Source of the DNA: Clostridia bacterium
GTDB taxonomy: Bacteria; Bacillota; Clostridia; Christensenellales; Aristaeellaceae
Direction: 5' to 3'
Length of the DNA: 64,000 bases
Assembly (NCBI GenBank): GCA_017512985.1
Contig: JAFWEJ010000017.1
Coordinates: 62,001-126,000, forward strand
In this document: positions 8,754-15,042 of the stretch, in pieces
Layout of the letters: each line of letters starts with the position of its first letter
Numbering within the stretch: the stretch's first letter is position 1
The notes under the pieces: generated by a model
The model's database searches: none
Told to the model about the DNA's origin: nothing
Seen by the model: the letters and a program-made list of their open reading frames with translations, nothing else
Position numbers and translations under genes: made by a program

Positions 8754-9029
8754 TCAGCTTACTTTGAACGGGCGAGAAATGATGGTTTTCGTATACTCTT
8801 CCAGCGCATCACCGAGGACCTTTTTCAGAGCAGCAGTGTCAACGCGACGGCTGATAGTTTCTTTCCAAGTGACTTTCCAGCAGCCTGCCTGCATAGTTTC
8901 TTCCGAGCCCATGTAGGCTTTAATCTCGTCCTTGAGCTTTTCAGCTTCGTTCTGAAGCTCTTCGATCATGCTGTTCAGATCCATCAGATCCTGAACCTTG
9001 GTGCAGATAATGTCGTTTGTCTTACACAT
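8754..9029 (-). CDS. Small phage-type coiled-coil protein
   Basis: A 91-residue protein: an N-terminal coiled-coil (LMDLNSMIEELQNEAEKLKD), a GCWKVTWKE strand and a SRRVDTAALKKVL stretch that ends in ISRPFKV. From memory, this layout (helix, KVTWKE-like strand, SRRxDTxALKK) is common in small phage and element proteins found near recombination genes; a biochemical role is not known to me. The frame is open further upstream, but ATG 9029 has the GAAAGGGAGAAAAAAC leader shared with neighbouring genes, so I start there. Confidence 0.65.
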   Translation of the reverse strand: MCKTNDIICTKVQDLMDLNSMIEELQNEAEKLKDEIKAYMGSEETMQAGCWKVTWKETISRRVDTAALKKVLGDALEEYTKTIISRPFKVS

Positions 9030-9195
9030 TGTTTTTTCTCCCTTTCGTTTGGTTGATGAGTATAGGTGACGGAAGCTTCCAGCTGGGTCAGTGCCATACC
9101 GGATGTGGGCAGCTTCATGCCCGCTTGTGCTTAACGTCCGCAAGCAACCCGATAGCTTCTGCTATGGTCGTTGAGTTAACAGGGACATATGATGA

Positions 9196-9864
9196 TCAGC
9201 GGTTACGGTAGCTGATATCACCGTGAGTTGACATGCTGTAGCATCGGTCTCCACAGACGATGAGATGGTCTAAGAGAGTGATCCCCACACCATTAAGTAG
9301 CCTCTGCAACTGTAGAGTTGCCGAGATATCTTCTGGTGATGCTGCACATGTGGAGTGCGGATGATTATGGAGCATTAAGACAGAGTGCGCATTAAACATG
9401 AGAGCAGCTTCCACAACCATCCTTGGATAGCAATTGCATTCGCTCAGCGATCCTTCAGTTATCTTCTTGCAACCAAGTATTCTGCATTGTGCGCTAAGAG
9501 CGACAACATAGAACCGTTCAGTTCTTTCTCCCATCAGGAGTGACTTGGCATACGCTTCCGCTTCTCTTGTGTTACCTATCCTGTCCGGATTTTCCATATT
9601 GGCTCTTTCCCAGACCTTAGCCAGCGGGGCGATCATGCTGACCAGTGTGGCAACCTTTTTGGTAACGCCGGGGATCGTCATAAGTTGCTGTGGGCGAGCT
9701 TCCAGCACGCCTCGGAACGAACCAAAGCGGTCAAACATGGACTGGATAATGGACTGTGTGTCACCGCGAACACCGGCAGTGCTAAACAGCAGTTCAAGCA
9801 CAGCACCGTCGCTGTAGTTTTCAAAGCTCTTCTCGCGGAGGAAAATGTTCTGCAGGGTATTCAT
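9196..9864 (-). CDS. radC: RadC/JAB-domain protein
   Basis: A 222-residue RadC-family protein. A helix-hairpin-helix part (about residues 20-80, with IPGVTKKVATL) is followed by the JAB/MPN metalloprotease-like fold with HNHPHSTCAASPED, the zinc-binding H-x-H-x(n)-S-x-x-D signature. The upstream conserved Glu is in TEGSLSECN. RadC copies on mobile elements are common; the molecular role is unresolved and the old link to DNA repair is weak. ATG 9864 is preferred over earlier in-frame codons because of its GAAAGGAGAAACAACA leader. A strong minus-strand terminator lies 90 bases upstream of the start. Confidence 0.88.
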   Translation of the reverse strand: MNTLQNIFLREKSFENYSDGAVLELLFSTAGVRGDTQSIIQSMFDRFGSFRGVLEARPQQLMTIPGVTKKVATLVSMIAPLAKVWERANMENPDRIGNTREAEAYAKSLLMGERTERFYVVALSAQCRILGCKKITEGSLSECNCYPRMVVEAALMFNAHSVLMLHNHPHSTCAASPEDISATLQLQRLLNGVGITLLDHLIVCGDRCYSMSTHGDISYRNR

Positions 9865-9952
9865 TGTTGTTTCTCCTTTCATTTTGGGTTGTTGAGTTGA
9901 CAGTGACATGGTTGTGCCGGGAATAACCTCCTTTCGAAACCAGCAAATGGGC

Positions 9953-9992
9953 AAAAAAAAAAGACCGGTATCGGACAAGCCGATAGCCGGTC
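9953..9992 (-). terminator. Strong minus-strand terminator or attenuator upstream of radC
   Basis: GACCGGTATCGG pairs with CCGATAGCCGGTC (one bulged base) around a five-base loop. On the minus strand the hairpin is followed by ten consecutive T. No minus-strand gene lies to its right for about 2.9 kb, so it is either a leader attenuator of the radC transcript or insulation of the element end against incoming transcription. Confidence 0.6.
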
Positions 9993-10081
9993 AATTTACG
10001 CTGAAGAACTTTCAGTCTTTCATAAAGCCATACATATGTTTTATTCCATATCTCAACAGAGCTCGAAATGTAAGCACCACG

Positions 10082-10109
10082 TTGCGTTTATAAAAGTGCA
10101 TGATATAAT
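10082..10109 (+). promoter_or_regulatory. Promoter of the integrase gene
   Basis: TTGCGT, a 16-base spacer and TATAAT, 24 bases before the integrase start codon. The -10 is a consensus match; the -35 is fair. The start codon itself has only a weak Shine-Dalgarno (GAGACAGAA). Confidence 0.6.
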
Positions 10110-10133
10110 AAGCATGCTATTGATGAGACAGAA

Positions 10134-11333
10134 ATGATGGTTGAACAGGCTGTTGAAGCAGCGTTACAGCGTGTTCATACACAGAACCTTGGAAACTACA
10201 TATTGGAGTCAGTGCCACAAAAAGGAGATTATGACGTGGCAAGACTGAGAGAACGTGTTCAACTAGATAACGGTATCATAAGATGGGCATCCGGTAACAA
10301 CAAACAGGAGCTTTTCAGGTGTATTGCCCAGATTCTGGTTGGTCCACAAGTAGATCCAGCGAAAAGGATCACGCTTGAGAATTTTGTTGAGCAGAAATAC
10401 AAACCTACGTATTTCAAGACCTTGGCAGCGACAACCAGGGCGAACTATGAACAATACCTGAGACTGAACATCTATCCATATATGGGATATATGTATCTAA
10501 CAGATATTAATATTCTGACAATACAGGGCTTTTACAACTGGATGGCAGAAGCGGGGAGCCGCGGACGAAAAAAAGACCTGAATAAGAACACAATAGACAG
10601 AGTAAGCGGACTTCTGTCAAGAATTCTTAGGATAGCTGTTGCGCTCAAGTATATCGATGAATCACCGGTCAACAGGGATCTACTTAAGAATAATGGGCAG
10701 AAAGCTTCAACGCATAAACCGCTTCGAAATGCAGACATTATTAGAGTCCGAAACGGTATTCCAAAATTGAAACTTGAACGACAGAGGCTCTACGTTGTCT
10801 TATTGGCTTATACAGGAATGCGACCGGAGGAAATACTTGGTTTGCGCTGGGAGTGTGTGGATCTTGAGAATGGTGTATGCCATATGATACGGACGGTAAC
10901 ATACCCTGACAAAAACAGACCAGTAGTACAAGAAGGCGGCAAGACAGAGCTGTCTGTTCGGCAGATCATCCTTGTGCCAGATGTTATTGCTGTGCTAAGT
11001 CAAGTGGAGAACAAAACGGGCTATGTTGTCCATGGCAGGGATATAATGAGCCCTTGCCCAAGGTCAACATATGTAAAGACATACTCCGAAGCATTTAAAC
11101 AAATTGGCATAGAAGGGTATGAACCATATGACTTCCGCACGAACTTTGCTACGGAATGCTGTGAGAGTGGTTTTACAGCGAAACAGACTGCTGATATGAT
11201 GGGTCATACTGATACGCGCATGGTTGAAAAGGTATATGCCAAACGAAGACTTGAAGGAGTTATCCAGTATCGTGAGGCATTAAGCCGAATGATGACCTGT
11301 GACAAAATGTGTGACACAAAAACAGCAGTCTAA
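10134..11333 (+). CDS. int: Tyrosine recombinase / element integrase
   Basis: A 399-residue phage/ICE-type integrase that would catalyse insertion and excision at an attachment site. The N-terminal arm-binding region comes first, then a SAM-like core-binding domain (about residues 85-190, LENFVEQKYKPTYFKTLAA) and the catalytic domain (about 200-395). Catalytic residues seen: Arg230 in TGMRPEEILGLRW, Arg335 in YDFRTNFAT, His in MMGHTD and the nucleophile Tyr368 in KVYAK. The first His of the usual HxxR box is Tyr332, a variation seen in some active enzymes. The gene points at the tRNA-Val gene 170 bp downstream, the likely attachment target. A second start codon follows immediately (ATGATG). 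Confidence 0.93.
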   Translation: MMVEQAVEAALQRVHTQNLGNYILESVPQKGDYDVARLRERVQLDNGIIRWASGNNKQELFRCIAQILVGPQVDPAKRITLENFVEQKYKPTYFKTLAATTRANYEQYLRLNIYPYMGYMYLTDINILTIQGFYNWMAEAGSRGRKKDLNKNTIDRVSGLLSRILRIAVALKYIDESPVNRDLLKNNGQKASTHKPLRNADIIRVRNGIPKLKLERQRLYVVLLAYTGMRPEEILGLRWECVDLENGVCHMIRTVTYPDKNRPVVQEGGKTELSVRQIILVPDVIAVLSQVENKTGYVVHGRDIMSPCPRSTYVKTYSEAFKQIGIEGYEPYDFRTNFATECCESGFTAKQTADMMGHTDTRMVEKVYAKRRLEGVIQYREALSRMMTCDKMCDTKTAV

Positions 11334-11456
11334 GCCTTAGTTCTATTGGGGTACAGAAATATGCTTGTGACAAAATTTGTGACAAACTGCTTGGAAAATG
11401 CATGGTGCTCAAAAAAGTAAGGCGCCGAAGCAGAAACCAGAGATGACAAAAAGCAC

Positions 11457-11485
11457 TTGCATAACTGACTGTGCTATGTTATAAT
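11457..11485 (+). promoter_or_regulatory. Promoter of tRNA-Val
   Basis: TTGCAT, a 17-base spacer and a consensus TATAAT, ending 18 bases before the first base of the mature tRNA. Confidence 0.7.
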
Positions 11486-11503
11486 CCCTTTCGCTGACCG
11501 CAT

Positions 11504-11580
11504 GGGATTATAGCTCAGTTGGTTAGAGCACCACGTTGACATCGTGGGGGTCATAGGTTCGAGTCCTACTAATCCCACCA
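11504..11580 (+). tRNA. tRNA-Val (anticodon GAC)
   Basis: A 77-base tRNA including encoded CCA. The acceptor stem is GGGATTA/TAATCCC, the D-arm contains AGCTCAGTTGGTTAGAGC, the anticodon arm CCACG-TTGACAT-CGTGG gives anticodon GAC (reads GUC/GUU), and the T-arm is AGG-TTCGAGT-CCT with GGTTCGA conserved. It lies just downstream of the integrase gene and is the probable integration target. Part of its 3' half recurs at 12174-12334, and its T-arm recurs inverted at 11632-11647. Confidence 0.97.
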
Positions 11581-11618
11581 AGAAAAAACAGATCCTTCAT
11601 GGATCTGTTTTTTCTTGG
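11578..11618 (+). terminator. Terminator of tRNA-Val
   Basis: A perfect 18-bp stem starting in the CCA end (CCAAGAAAAAACAGATCC with its complement GGATCTGTTTTTTCTTGG) around loop TTCAT. The TTTTTT is inside the right arm, so the hairpin could terminate in both directions. Confidence 0.8.
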
Positions 11619-11662
11619 TTTTGGGCCAGTCGACTCGAACCTATGACACCCACCGTGGGGGG

Positions 11663-11731
11663 CAAACGAAGGAAGCGTTTCTCCGGTGGAGAGTGCCGAA
11701 GGCAAGCGAATCGAGTTTGTTGGCGCGAAAA
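11663..11731 (+). repeat. Structured repeat element, copy 1
   Basis: A 69-base element laid out as CAAACGA, GAAGCG, hairpin A (TCTCC-GGT-GGAGA), GT, hairpin B (GCC-GAA-GGC), AAGCGA, GAGTTTG, TTGGCGCGAAA. CAAAC and GTTTG can close the whole structure. The second copy at 12189 has the same order and spacing but different, still complementary stem sequences. Open frames through here are spurious. Confidence 0.7.
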
Positions 11732-12173
11732 GAAGCACAGAGGTTAGCGATTAGAAACATTAAGCATTTGGAGTGTAAGGCTCTGAGGACTTTTGTTTTT
11801 TGAGTCGAACATGTTCATGTATGGGTTTTATAAATGCCTTGTTCATAAGGTTTACAGCATTTTTCCCTTTGTGATATACTTTTTATCAGAGAATAATAGC
11901 CAATAAAACATGATTAATAAGAGGAGATTAAGGAGCTATGTCAAAAAGATTATTAATACATATTCGATTTATCAGGAATTATATGATTGGAAATAGTGAT
12001 ATAATCTGTTCATGCTTTTGTGAATGAACGAAAAATGCACATTTCGGTTTAAATGCGCTACTCATAACTCAAGTCGGATAGTTGCTTGAATCGACTGAAG
12101 TGTCGATACAGAAGAGATTACGGTGGGCGATCGCGTCATCTCTCTTTCGTAAAAAATTGTGGTTAATTTGGTT
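11732..12173. other. AT-rich spacer between the two structured repeats
   Basis: About 440 bases without a convincing gene. The only item with a good ribosome-binding site is a 29-codon frame at 11938. No transposase, integrase or RNA gene is seen. Confidence 0.5.
11938..12027 (+). CDS. Possible 29-residue peptide
   Basis: ATG at 11938 is preceded by GAGGAGATTAAGGAGCT, a strong Shine-Dalgarno. The frame codes for 29 residues (MSKRLLIHIRFIRNY..., basic then hydrophobic, ending Cys-rich) and stops at 12025-12027. It may be a small peptide or the start of a decayed gene. The ribosome-binding site is the only support. Confidence 0.3.
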   Translation: MSKRLLIHIRFIRNYMIGNSDIICSCFCE

Positions 12174-12334
12174 TTGACATCGTGGGGGCAAACGAGAGAA
12201 GCGTCAGCCCGGTGGGCTGTCCGCGAAGCGGAAGCGACTTGAGTTTGTTGGCGCGAAAGGGAAAATGAAGCCCGCTCCAAGGGCTTCAGGCGACCATTGA
12301 GCGAACGGAACATAGGTTCGAGTCCTACTAATCC
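12174..12334 (+). pseudogene. Broken 3' half of tRNA-Val, split by an insertion
   Basis: TTGACATCGTGGGGG (12174-12188), identical to the anticodon-loop and 3' stem part of the intact tRNA-Val, is followed by 121-122 bases of other sequence and then by CATAGGTTCGAGTCCTACTA plus ATCC (12311-12334), identical to the T-arm and 3' acceptor strand. The 5' half of the tRNA is missing. The break falls in the variable loop. The inserted DNA begins with copy 2 of the structured repeat. A terminator follows, as for a real tRNA gene. Confidence 0.8.
12189..12260 (+). repeat. Structured repeat element, copy 2
   Basis: The 72-base second copy, inside the broken tRNA. It has the same order as copy 1: CAAACGA, GAAGCG, hairpin A (AGCCC-GGT-GGGCT), GT, hairpin B (CCGC-GAA-GCGG), AAGCGA, GAGTTTG, TTGGCGCGAAA. 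Both loops (GGT and GAA) and the flanks are conserved while the stems differ by paired changes. It is followed by another perfect hairpin, GAAGCCC with GGGCTTC. Confidence 0.7.
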
Positions 12335-12339
12335 AACAG

Positions 12340-12377
12340 ACTCCGGAACGTTGATAATAAAGCGTTCCGGAGTTTTT
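12340..12377 (+). terminator. Terminator after the broken tRNA-Val
   Basis: ACTCCGGAACG and CGTTCCGGAGT form an 11-bp stem around a 12-base loop, followed by TTTT. Confidence 0.8.
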
Positions 12378-12548
12378 CTTTCCTTTCAAAACGTCATGTA
12401 AAAGAGTCATTTTCAGGTTCGTATTTAACATTTGTTTAACGTTTTAGTATTTTGCTCGGGCAGGAATTGTGTATTACATTAAATAATGATATAGTATGCA
12501 TATACAGGAAAACAAAAGAATGTATATTTAGTTATACGAGGTGCCGGA

Positions 12549-12755
12549 ATGAATCGGTTTATGCAGTCACAAGTCAACAATGCGTTGTTGGCGCTCGAGA
12601 CGCTTGATAAATCTATTGAAATGTCTGCTTTGAAGGATGATGGCGTGGTATCGAAGGAAGAGAAGCGCCAGATCAAACAAATCAGGAAAGCAATTGAGAA
12701 GTTTAAGCATTCAATGGATAAAAATAAAATAGCTAAATCTCGGAGATGTACGTGA
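12549..12755 (+). CDS. Small hypothetical helical protein
   Basis: A 68-residue, charged, helical protein (alternating Leu/Ala and Glu/Lys; EEKRQIKQIRKAIEKFKHSM near the C-terminus), with no membrane segment or known motif. The start has GAGGTGCCGGA upstream, a modest Shine-Dalgarno. A good terminator follows 55 bases after the stop, which supports a real transcript. It stands alone between the tRNA region and the leftward envelope operon. Function unknown. Confidence 0.5.
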   Translation: MNRFMQSQVNNALLALETLDKSIEMSALKDDGVVSKEEKRQIKQIRKAIEKFKHSMDKNKIAKSRRCT

Positions 12756-12809
12756 TAACATGTTCATAAATGTGCCCAAGACGTATCGTTATTGACGCAA
12801 AAAACAAAA

Positions 12810-12847
12810 CCCTGAAGCAAGAAGTTGCCGTGCTTCAGGGCCTTTTA
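12810..12847 (+). terminator. Terminator of the small helical protein gene
   Basis: CCCTGAAGCA and TGCTTCAGGG form a 10-bp stem with an 11-base loop, followed by CCTTTTATT. Confidence 0.75.
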
Positions 12848-12872
12848 TTGGATGAGACTGATCTGTGAAAAA

Positions 12873-12903
12873 GGGAACGAAAAGGACCGTCCCTTTCGTT
12901 CCC
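12873..12903 (-). terminator. Hairpin at the end of the leftward envelope operon
   Basis: GGGAACGAAA and TTTCGTTCCC form a perfect stem around AGGACCGTCCC. It directly abuts the stop codon of the last operon gene, and TTTTCACAG follows on the minus strand. Its GGGAAC core resembles the 47-bp palindromes at 4101-4237 only superficially. Confidence 0.65.
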
Positions 12904-13764
12904 TCAATAAACACCCCTGTACTGGGTGATATACCAGTCTGTGCCGTCTGTCTTCAGCACAATGCGTCCGTAGGACGTGTGCTTGAACTTTATATTTCTC
13001 TGCCTCAGCTGCAAATCAACGGCCGGCGTTGCTGAGGTGTAGTTGGTGATATACGCAAATTCGGGCGCGACATCTTCGACGAACTCGTTATCGACAGTTG
13101 TAATCCCGTGATGGGGATACTTCATGACTTCAGCCCGGAGTTCCCCGTTTGTATATTTCTTGTGGAAATACCGGACGGTGCCGCTTGAAGCGTCGGCGGT
13201 CATCAGCAGCCGGCTGCTGCCGAAGGTGATCAGCACCGTGCTGCTTAAAGCGTTCGGATCCCTGCCGTCCGGGAAACAGAAGAACTTGAAACTGGCGCCG
13301 CCGATCTCAAGCGTTTCCTCGTTCTGAACTTGGTGATACGGGATGCCGTTCTGTTTCAGCAGCTTCACCGCGGCAATCTGTTCCGGATCGTTATAATCCT
13401 CCGGGAAAGTGGATATAAACTCATCCGCGGTGAAACCGAACCGAAGCATATAGTTGACAGCGCCGATGTGGTCATCGTGCGGATGGGTATTATAGATAAT
13501 ATCTACATGCCCTTCATATCCCATGCCGGCAAGCGCCTTTTCCAGGCTGAAACGCTGGCCCTTGACGCCTCCGTCAATCAGGATGCTTTTTCCGCCCACT
13601 TCCAGCAGAGCGCCGTCATTGCCGTACATCTGGAAGGCGGTCAGCACCAGAATGTCCTTATCTTTCCATGATTCCGGCGCTTCTTCATCGATATGGATTT
13701 CGGCAAAAGCGCTGCCAAAGAGCAAAAACACCAAACAAAGGAAGCAGGGCAGGAACTTCTTCAC
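12904..13764 (-). CDS. Exported metallo-beta-lactamase-fold hydrolase, ComEC-C type
   Basis: A 286-residue protein with a signal peptide (residues 1-21, ending AFA) and a metallo-beta-lactamase fold. The metal-binding motif THPHDDHIG lies near residues 93-101, preceded by the strand ILIDGG. A second set of ligands is likely in LLMTADAS and in KYPHHGITT. This layout matches the stand-alone relatives of the ComEC C-terminal domain; the substrate is unknown (a phosphodiester or ester bond is likely). It starts with GTG at 13764, placed seven bases from GGAGG. Last gene of the leftward five-gene operon of exported proteins. Confidence 0.85.
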   Translation of the reverse strand: MKKFLPCFLCLVFLLFGSAFAEIHIDEEAPESWKDKDILVLTAFQMYGNDGALLEVGGKSILIDGGVKGQRFSLEKALAGMGYEGHVDIIYNTHPHDDHIGAVNYMLRFGFTADEFISTFPEDYNDPEQIAAVKLLKQNGIPYHQVQNEETLEIGGASFKFFCFPDGRDPNALSSTVLITFGSSRLLMTADASSGTVRYFHKKYTNGELRAEVMKYPHHGITTVDNEFVEDVAPEFAYITNYTSATPAVDLQLRQRNIKFKHTSYGRIVLKTDGTDWYITQYRGVY

Positions 13765-13845
13765 GGTATACCTCCAAAGCTCTGAATAAAGCTGTCAATG
13801 CCCGGGGCGGGGAACAGGAACCTGCGGGACAGGGGACAGAAAATA

Positions 13846-15042
13846 TCAGTTGATATTCTCCATAAAATCATTCTTGCCGGTATCAGGACCGACGGCAGAG
13901 AAATACAGGCCGAAGGCGGTGTTGTCGTGATCGCCGACAGGCTTGAATTCATAATGTCCGATTTTAACCTGGGAAACATGATACTGAAACGCTTCCCCGG
14001 CGATGTCGAAGCCGGTCTTTCCGCCGAAGGAGGCCAGCGGCTGGGACCAGTCCATGACGACCTTGTTTTTTGCGTACTCGTGCAGATAGAGCTTTTTGAT
14101 CTGCCAGGTTCCGTATTTCTTGGCGGAATCGGGATATTTGCTGCTGTTTGCCGCATATTTCAGGCAGGCCTTGGCTGAATCCGCGGTTGCCTTGTGGGCG
14201 CTGTGGCCGTATTCACCCTCTTCTCCGTGGGTGACGACGACCTCCGGTTTGAACCGCCGGAAACATTCGGTGACAAGCCGGTGGACGCGGGTTTTGCTTT
14301 TCCACATGGTATACTGCCGTTCCAGGTTCTTGTGGCCGTTTTTGTCATGGAGGCCGATGAAATAAGGATAATAGCGCATGCCGCAGTGCCACGCGGACTG
14401 AAGCAGCTCCAGCTGGCGCTCTTCGCTCGCGGGGGTCATCATGGCCAGCTGGACTTTATAGCCGCGGTCCGCATATACCGGCATAAGGCCGGCGAACCAG
14501 AGGACCTCATCGTCCGGATGGCAGGCCAGGAGCATGATATCGGCTTTGTCAAGATCCTGCCAGTCCTGGATCTCAGCAGGCTTTTCCCCTTTTCCGAAAA
14601 GCCGGAGTTCAGCGATACGAAGGCGTTCCTTGCTGGTGGCCTGAATACGGAACCTGGTTACGGGTTCGTCCAGCGGATGCCAGTTGCTGAGGTATTTGCT
14701 CCGGGCCACGGCGGACCATTTTCCGTCGGCACCTTCAATCTCCAGATCGTAGGAATAATCCCTGCCGTAACGGTTGTACAGCATGACGGAGACACCCCAG
14801 ACCGGTTCCGGGGATTCAACGACCAGCCAGCCCTTTTTTTCCTTCAGGGCGAAAAAAGTGCTGACATCCTGATCGGTCATCAGCGAAAAGGTGTTTAGCC
14901 TGCTTTCTTTGACAGGGGAAATAAAGGTGCAGAGTGAGGTAATCTCCGGCGCTTCCGAAGAGGCTTCCGGCGCCTCTGCAGACGCGGCGGCCGCAAGGGC
15001 CGCGCATGCGATCAGAACCAGAAGCAGGAAACACTTTTTCAT
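13846..15042 (-). CDS. Exported PIG-L family deacetylase with N-terminal beta-sandwich domain
   Basis: A 398-residue exported protein. After the signal peptide (MKKCFLLLVLIACAALAAAA) comes a discoidin/carbohydrate-binding-like beta-sandwich domain (about residues 35-150, with TRFRIQATSKERLRIAELRL). A PIG-L/LmbE N-acetylglucosamine deacetylase domain follows (about 165-395): the zinc motif CHPDDE stands for the usual AHPDDE, and HGEEGEYGHSAH supplies the other ligands. It probably removes acetyl groups from an extracellular amino sugar. ATG at 15042 is chosen over an earlier GTG because it overlaps the CotH stop (ATGA) and follows GGGGAAG. Confidence 0.88.
   Translation of the reverse strand: MKKCFLLLVLIACAALAAAASAEAPEASSEAPEITSLCTFISPVKESRLNTFSLMTDQDVSTFFALKEKKGWLVVESPEPVWGVSVMLYNRYGRDYSYDLEIEGADGKWSAVARSKYLSNWHPLDEPVTRFRIQATSKERLRIAELRLFGKGEKPAEIQDWQDLDKADIMLLACHPDDEVLWFAGLMPVYADRGYKVQLAMMTPASEERQLELLQSAWHCGMRYYPYFIGLHDKNGHKNLERQYTMWKSKTRVHRLVTECFRRFKPEVVVTHGEEGEYGHSAHKATADSAKACLKYAANSSKYPDSAKKYGTWQIKKLYLHEYAKNKVVMDWSQPLASFGGKTGFDIAGEAFQYHVSQVKIGHYEFKPVGDHDNTAFGLYFSAVGPDTGKNDFMENIN

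Noticed and set aside
11523..12431. Two leftward frames that include the tRNA-Val and the structured repeats
   Set aside because: They translate tRNA, terminator and repeat sequence (phrases such as SRTRTYDP and FAPTNS). Such products are database artefacts, not genes.
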